The translations under genes were made by a program, and so were the position numbers. DNA of 32,818 nt from CAZDBA01 sp964503615. GTDB taxonomy: Bacteria; Planctomycetota; Planctomycetia; Pirellulales; Pirellulaceae. Each line of letters opens with the position of its first letter. Position 1 is the first letter of the stretch. Below the pieces are notes generated by a model that did not search any database, had not been told where the DNA came from, and worked only from the letters and a program-made list of their open reading frames with translations. Positions 30,855-32,818 of this stretch are shown here, in pieces. The DNA is taken from contig CAZDBA010000038.1 of NCBI GenBank assembly GCA_964503615.1, positions 1-32,818 on the forward strand. Reading direction: 5' to 3'.

Positions 30855-32818
30855 TCAACTCTTAGCTTGCAAGATAGATTTGACGAGTGCCAGCATTTTG
30901 GGGGGTGAAATCTTAGTTGACTTGAGCGTCACGAAAGCGGTTTTGTAGTCCACGATACGAAGGATTCCGTTTTTTTGATTCACTAGAGTCTCAAAACGCG
31001 CACGGTTAGCGAACTTGAATCCAAGATATTTTTCCTGAATAAAGATCGATTCAATTTGCCAGATTGCAGCTTCCAGTTTGATTTCCGCCAATTGCATCAA
31101 CCGTTTGGCAGGTTGAGGGATTGGGCCAAAACGATCTTTCATCTCGGTTGCCAATTGTTCGATTTGATCGAAACTCTCAATGCGAGTTAGTCGCCGGTAA
31201 AAGTCGATCTTTTGTCGTCGGTCGGTGATGTACTCGTCGGGTAAGTGAGCTGCGATCGGTAAATCAATGTCGACGGCGATCGACATTTTTGCGGGCAGCT
31301 TTTTCAAATCGCGAACGGCGTTCTCAAGGAGCTGGCAATACAGTTCGTAACCGATCGCGATGATATGCCCGCTTTGTTCCGTTCCCAGCAAGTTCCCAGC
31401 GCCTCGAATTTCCAGATCTCGCATGGAGATCGAGAAACCGGCACCCATCTCGCTGAACGTCTCGATCGCTTGCAAGCGTTTAGCCGCGTTGGGTGTGATC
31501 TGCTTGAACGGCTCTAACAACAAATAACAATACGCGCGATGTTTGAACCGCCCTACCCTGCCTCGCAGTTGATGCAGATCGGAAAGCCCGTAGCGATCGG
31601 CTTCGTCGATAAAGATTGTATTGGCATTAGGGATGTCCAATCCGCTCTCAATAATTGTCGTCGCAAGAAGTATATCGTACTTGCCCTCAATAAACTCGCG
31701 CATGACGACTTCCAATTCGTCTTCGGGCATTTGGCCGTGGCCGACACAAATCGTAGCTTCAGGAACGATCGCCTGTAATTTGTTGCGAACGATTTCGATG
31801 TCGTTGACACGGTTGTGAACAAAGTAGGTCTGCCCGCCCCGATCCAACTCGCGCAAAATGGCGGTTCGAATCACATCGTTGCTGAAACGAGTGACCCGAG
31901 TCTCCACCGCAACCCGTTCGGAGGGCGGAGTTTCCAGATTGGAAATGTCTCGCACGCCTACCAGAGACATGTGGAGTGTTCTAGGAATAGGCGTCGCGGA
32001 CATCGTCAGGATATCAACGCTTTCGCGCAGCGATTTTAAACGTTCTTTGTGCGCCACGCCGAATCGTTGTTCTTCGTCGATAACGACCAAGCCAAGGTTG
32101 TAAAAATTCACGTCTTTGGAGACCAGTCGATGAGTCCCGATCACAATATCGACTTGCCCACTTCGTAATTTTTCGATCGTTGCTTTAATTTCCTGGCGAG
32201 AACAGAAACGACTGAGCTTTTCAATGTCCAGCGGGAACTCTGACATCCTTTCACGAAAATTCTTGTAATGTTGTTCGACCAGGATCGTAGTCGGTGCCAG
32301 GAGTCCAACTTGATACCCGTTCTCGACCGCCTTGAACGCGGCCCGCATAGCGACTTCTGTTTTGCCAAAGCCGACATCACCACACAACAATCGATCCATG
32401 GGTCGCGCGGTTTGCATGTCTGTTTTGATCGCCTGGATCGCGGTTAGCTGGTCAGGAGTTTCGCGATAAGGAAACGATTGTTCAAATTCATATTGCCATT
32501 GCGTGTCTTCTTTGAATGCGATCCCCGGGCGAAGTGCGCGTGCAGCTTGCAGTTCCAACATTTCCGCAGCAAGATCGGTCGCCGCGACCTCTGCAGCCTG
32601 TTTCTGCTTGACCCATGATTTGCCACCGATTTTTGCGAGCTTGGGACTGGATTTCGTGCCCCCGACATACTTTTGAACGAGGTCGATTTTGGTTGCCGGC
32701 ACAAAGATTCGAGTACCGCCCTGAAACTCGATCTCAAGATGTTCCGTCCTTTGACCGTCTTTGTCCAACATCTTCAAGCCGCGAAATCGACCGATCCCAT
32801 GCGAAAGATGCACGACCA
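30855..32818 (-). CDS. mfd: Transcription-repair coupling factor Mfd, C-terminal part (cut by window edge)
   Basis: DNA translocase that removes stalled RNA polymerase and recruits UvrA to damage. The frame stays open through the right edge: the codons before the first Met-like GTG read VV, giving VVHLSHGIGRF, the start of the CarD-like RNA-polymerase-interacting domain. So at least 654 C-terminal residues are present and the UvrB-like N-terminus lies outside. Seen: the RID (to about residue 50), a RecG-like helicase with Walker A GDVGFGKTE, the DEEQRFGV box, the motif SATPIPRTLHMS, then motifs IESGLDIPNANT and QLRGRVGR. The TRCF C-terminal domain follows (LPDEYITDRRQKIDFYRRL). It is co-directional with the parvulin gene downstream. 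UvrC is about 17 kb away. Confidence 0.97.
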   Translation of the reverse strand, partial: VVHLSHGIGRFRGLKMLDKDGQRTEHLEIEFQGGTRIFVPATKIDLVQKYVGGTKSSPKLAKIGGKSWVKQKQAAEVAATDLAAEMLELQAARALRPGIAFKEDTQWQYEFEQSFPYRETPDQLTAIQAIKTDMQTARPMDRLLCGDVGFGKTEVAMRAAFKAVENGYQVGLLAPTTILVEQHYKNFRERMSEFPLDIEKLSRFCSRQEIKATIEKLRSGQVDIVIGTHRLVSKDVNFYNLGLVVIDEEQRFGVAHKERLKSLRESVDILTMSATPIPRTLHMSLVGVRDISNLETPPSERVAVETRVTRFSNDVIRTAILRELDRGGQTYFVHNRVNDIEIVRNKLQAIVPEATICVGHGQMPEDELEVVMREFIEGKYDILLATTIIESGLDIPNANTIFIDEADRYGLSDLHQLRGRVGRFKHRAYCYLLLEPFKQITPNAAKRLQAIETFSEMGAGFSISMRDLEIRGAGNLLGTEQSGHIIAIGYELYCQLLENAVRDLKKLPAKMSIAVDIDLPIAAHLPDEYITDRRQKIDFYRRLTRIESFDQIEQLATEMKDRFGPIPQPAKRLMQLAEIKLEAAIWQIESIFIQEKYLGFKFANRARFETLVNQKNGILRIVDYKTAFVTLKSTKISPPKMLALVKSILQAKS

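Overview
This window looks like a chromosomal stretch of a planctomycete, most likely order Pirellulales. The pointers are a DUF1598-type secreted protein, secreted enzymes ending in paired dockerin-like DxNxD...NFFDIxPFI tails, a large secreted sulfatase, an ECF sigma factor paired with a small zinc-finger protein, and dispersed hairpin repeats whose translations read TRRVSE or THGVST, a pattern I remember from planctomycete genomes. Base composition looks moderate, near 50% GC by eye (not computed). I see no phage, transposase, CRISPR array, rRNA or tRNA. Two runs of exactly 100 N (14052-14151 and 21732-21831) are scaffold gaps.

Left part (1-8.8 kb): a repeat-bearing leader without a convincing gene; a secreted cyclophilin with a dockerin-like tail; an exported MsrA-MsrB fusion followed by an ECF sigma factor and a probable ZAS-type zinc anti-sigma factor; the conserved GTPase-family ATPase YchF on the other strand; a small secreted zinc-ribbon-like protein; and a 924-residue secreted sulfatase with the same dockerin-like tail and a good terminator.

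Middle part (8.8-17.7 kb): an ACT-domain protein follows a GlmM-like phosphohexomutase, and a second, longer phosphohexomutase diverges from it. Next come a short UvrC that stops before the usual C-terminal helix-hairpin-helix region, a scaffold gap, a glycine-zipper exported protein, a palindrome-rich intergenic region, an RluA-type pseudouridine synthase, a RidA-family deaminase and an exported HtrA-like protease.

Right part (17.9-32.8 kb): an FHA-GAF-AAA+-Fis sigma-54 activator upstream of the protease gene; the DUF1598 protein; an OsmC-family protein beside the second gap; a NagB/PIG-L fusion flanked on both sides by copies of one inverted-repeat element; an MMPL/RND-type membrane exporter; citrate synthase; a SurA/PpiC-like exported peptidyl-prolyl isomerase; and the C-terminal part of Mfd running off the right edge.

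Most of the window is housekeeping or cell-envelope biology. The candidates for something less familiar are: (1) the shared dockerin-like tail on two unrelated secreted enzymes; (2) a possible redox module MsrAB - ECF sigma - ZAS protein; (3) the NagB/PIG-L fusion with a Thr in place of a catalytic Asp; (4) the UvrC without its C-terminal DNA-binding region; (5) the hairpin repeat family. I found no clear-cut unknown defence or mobile system.
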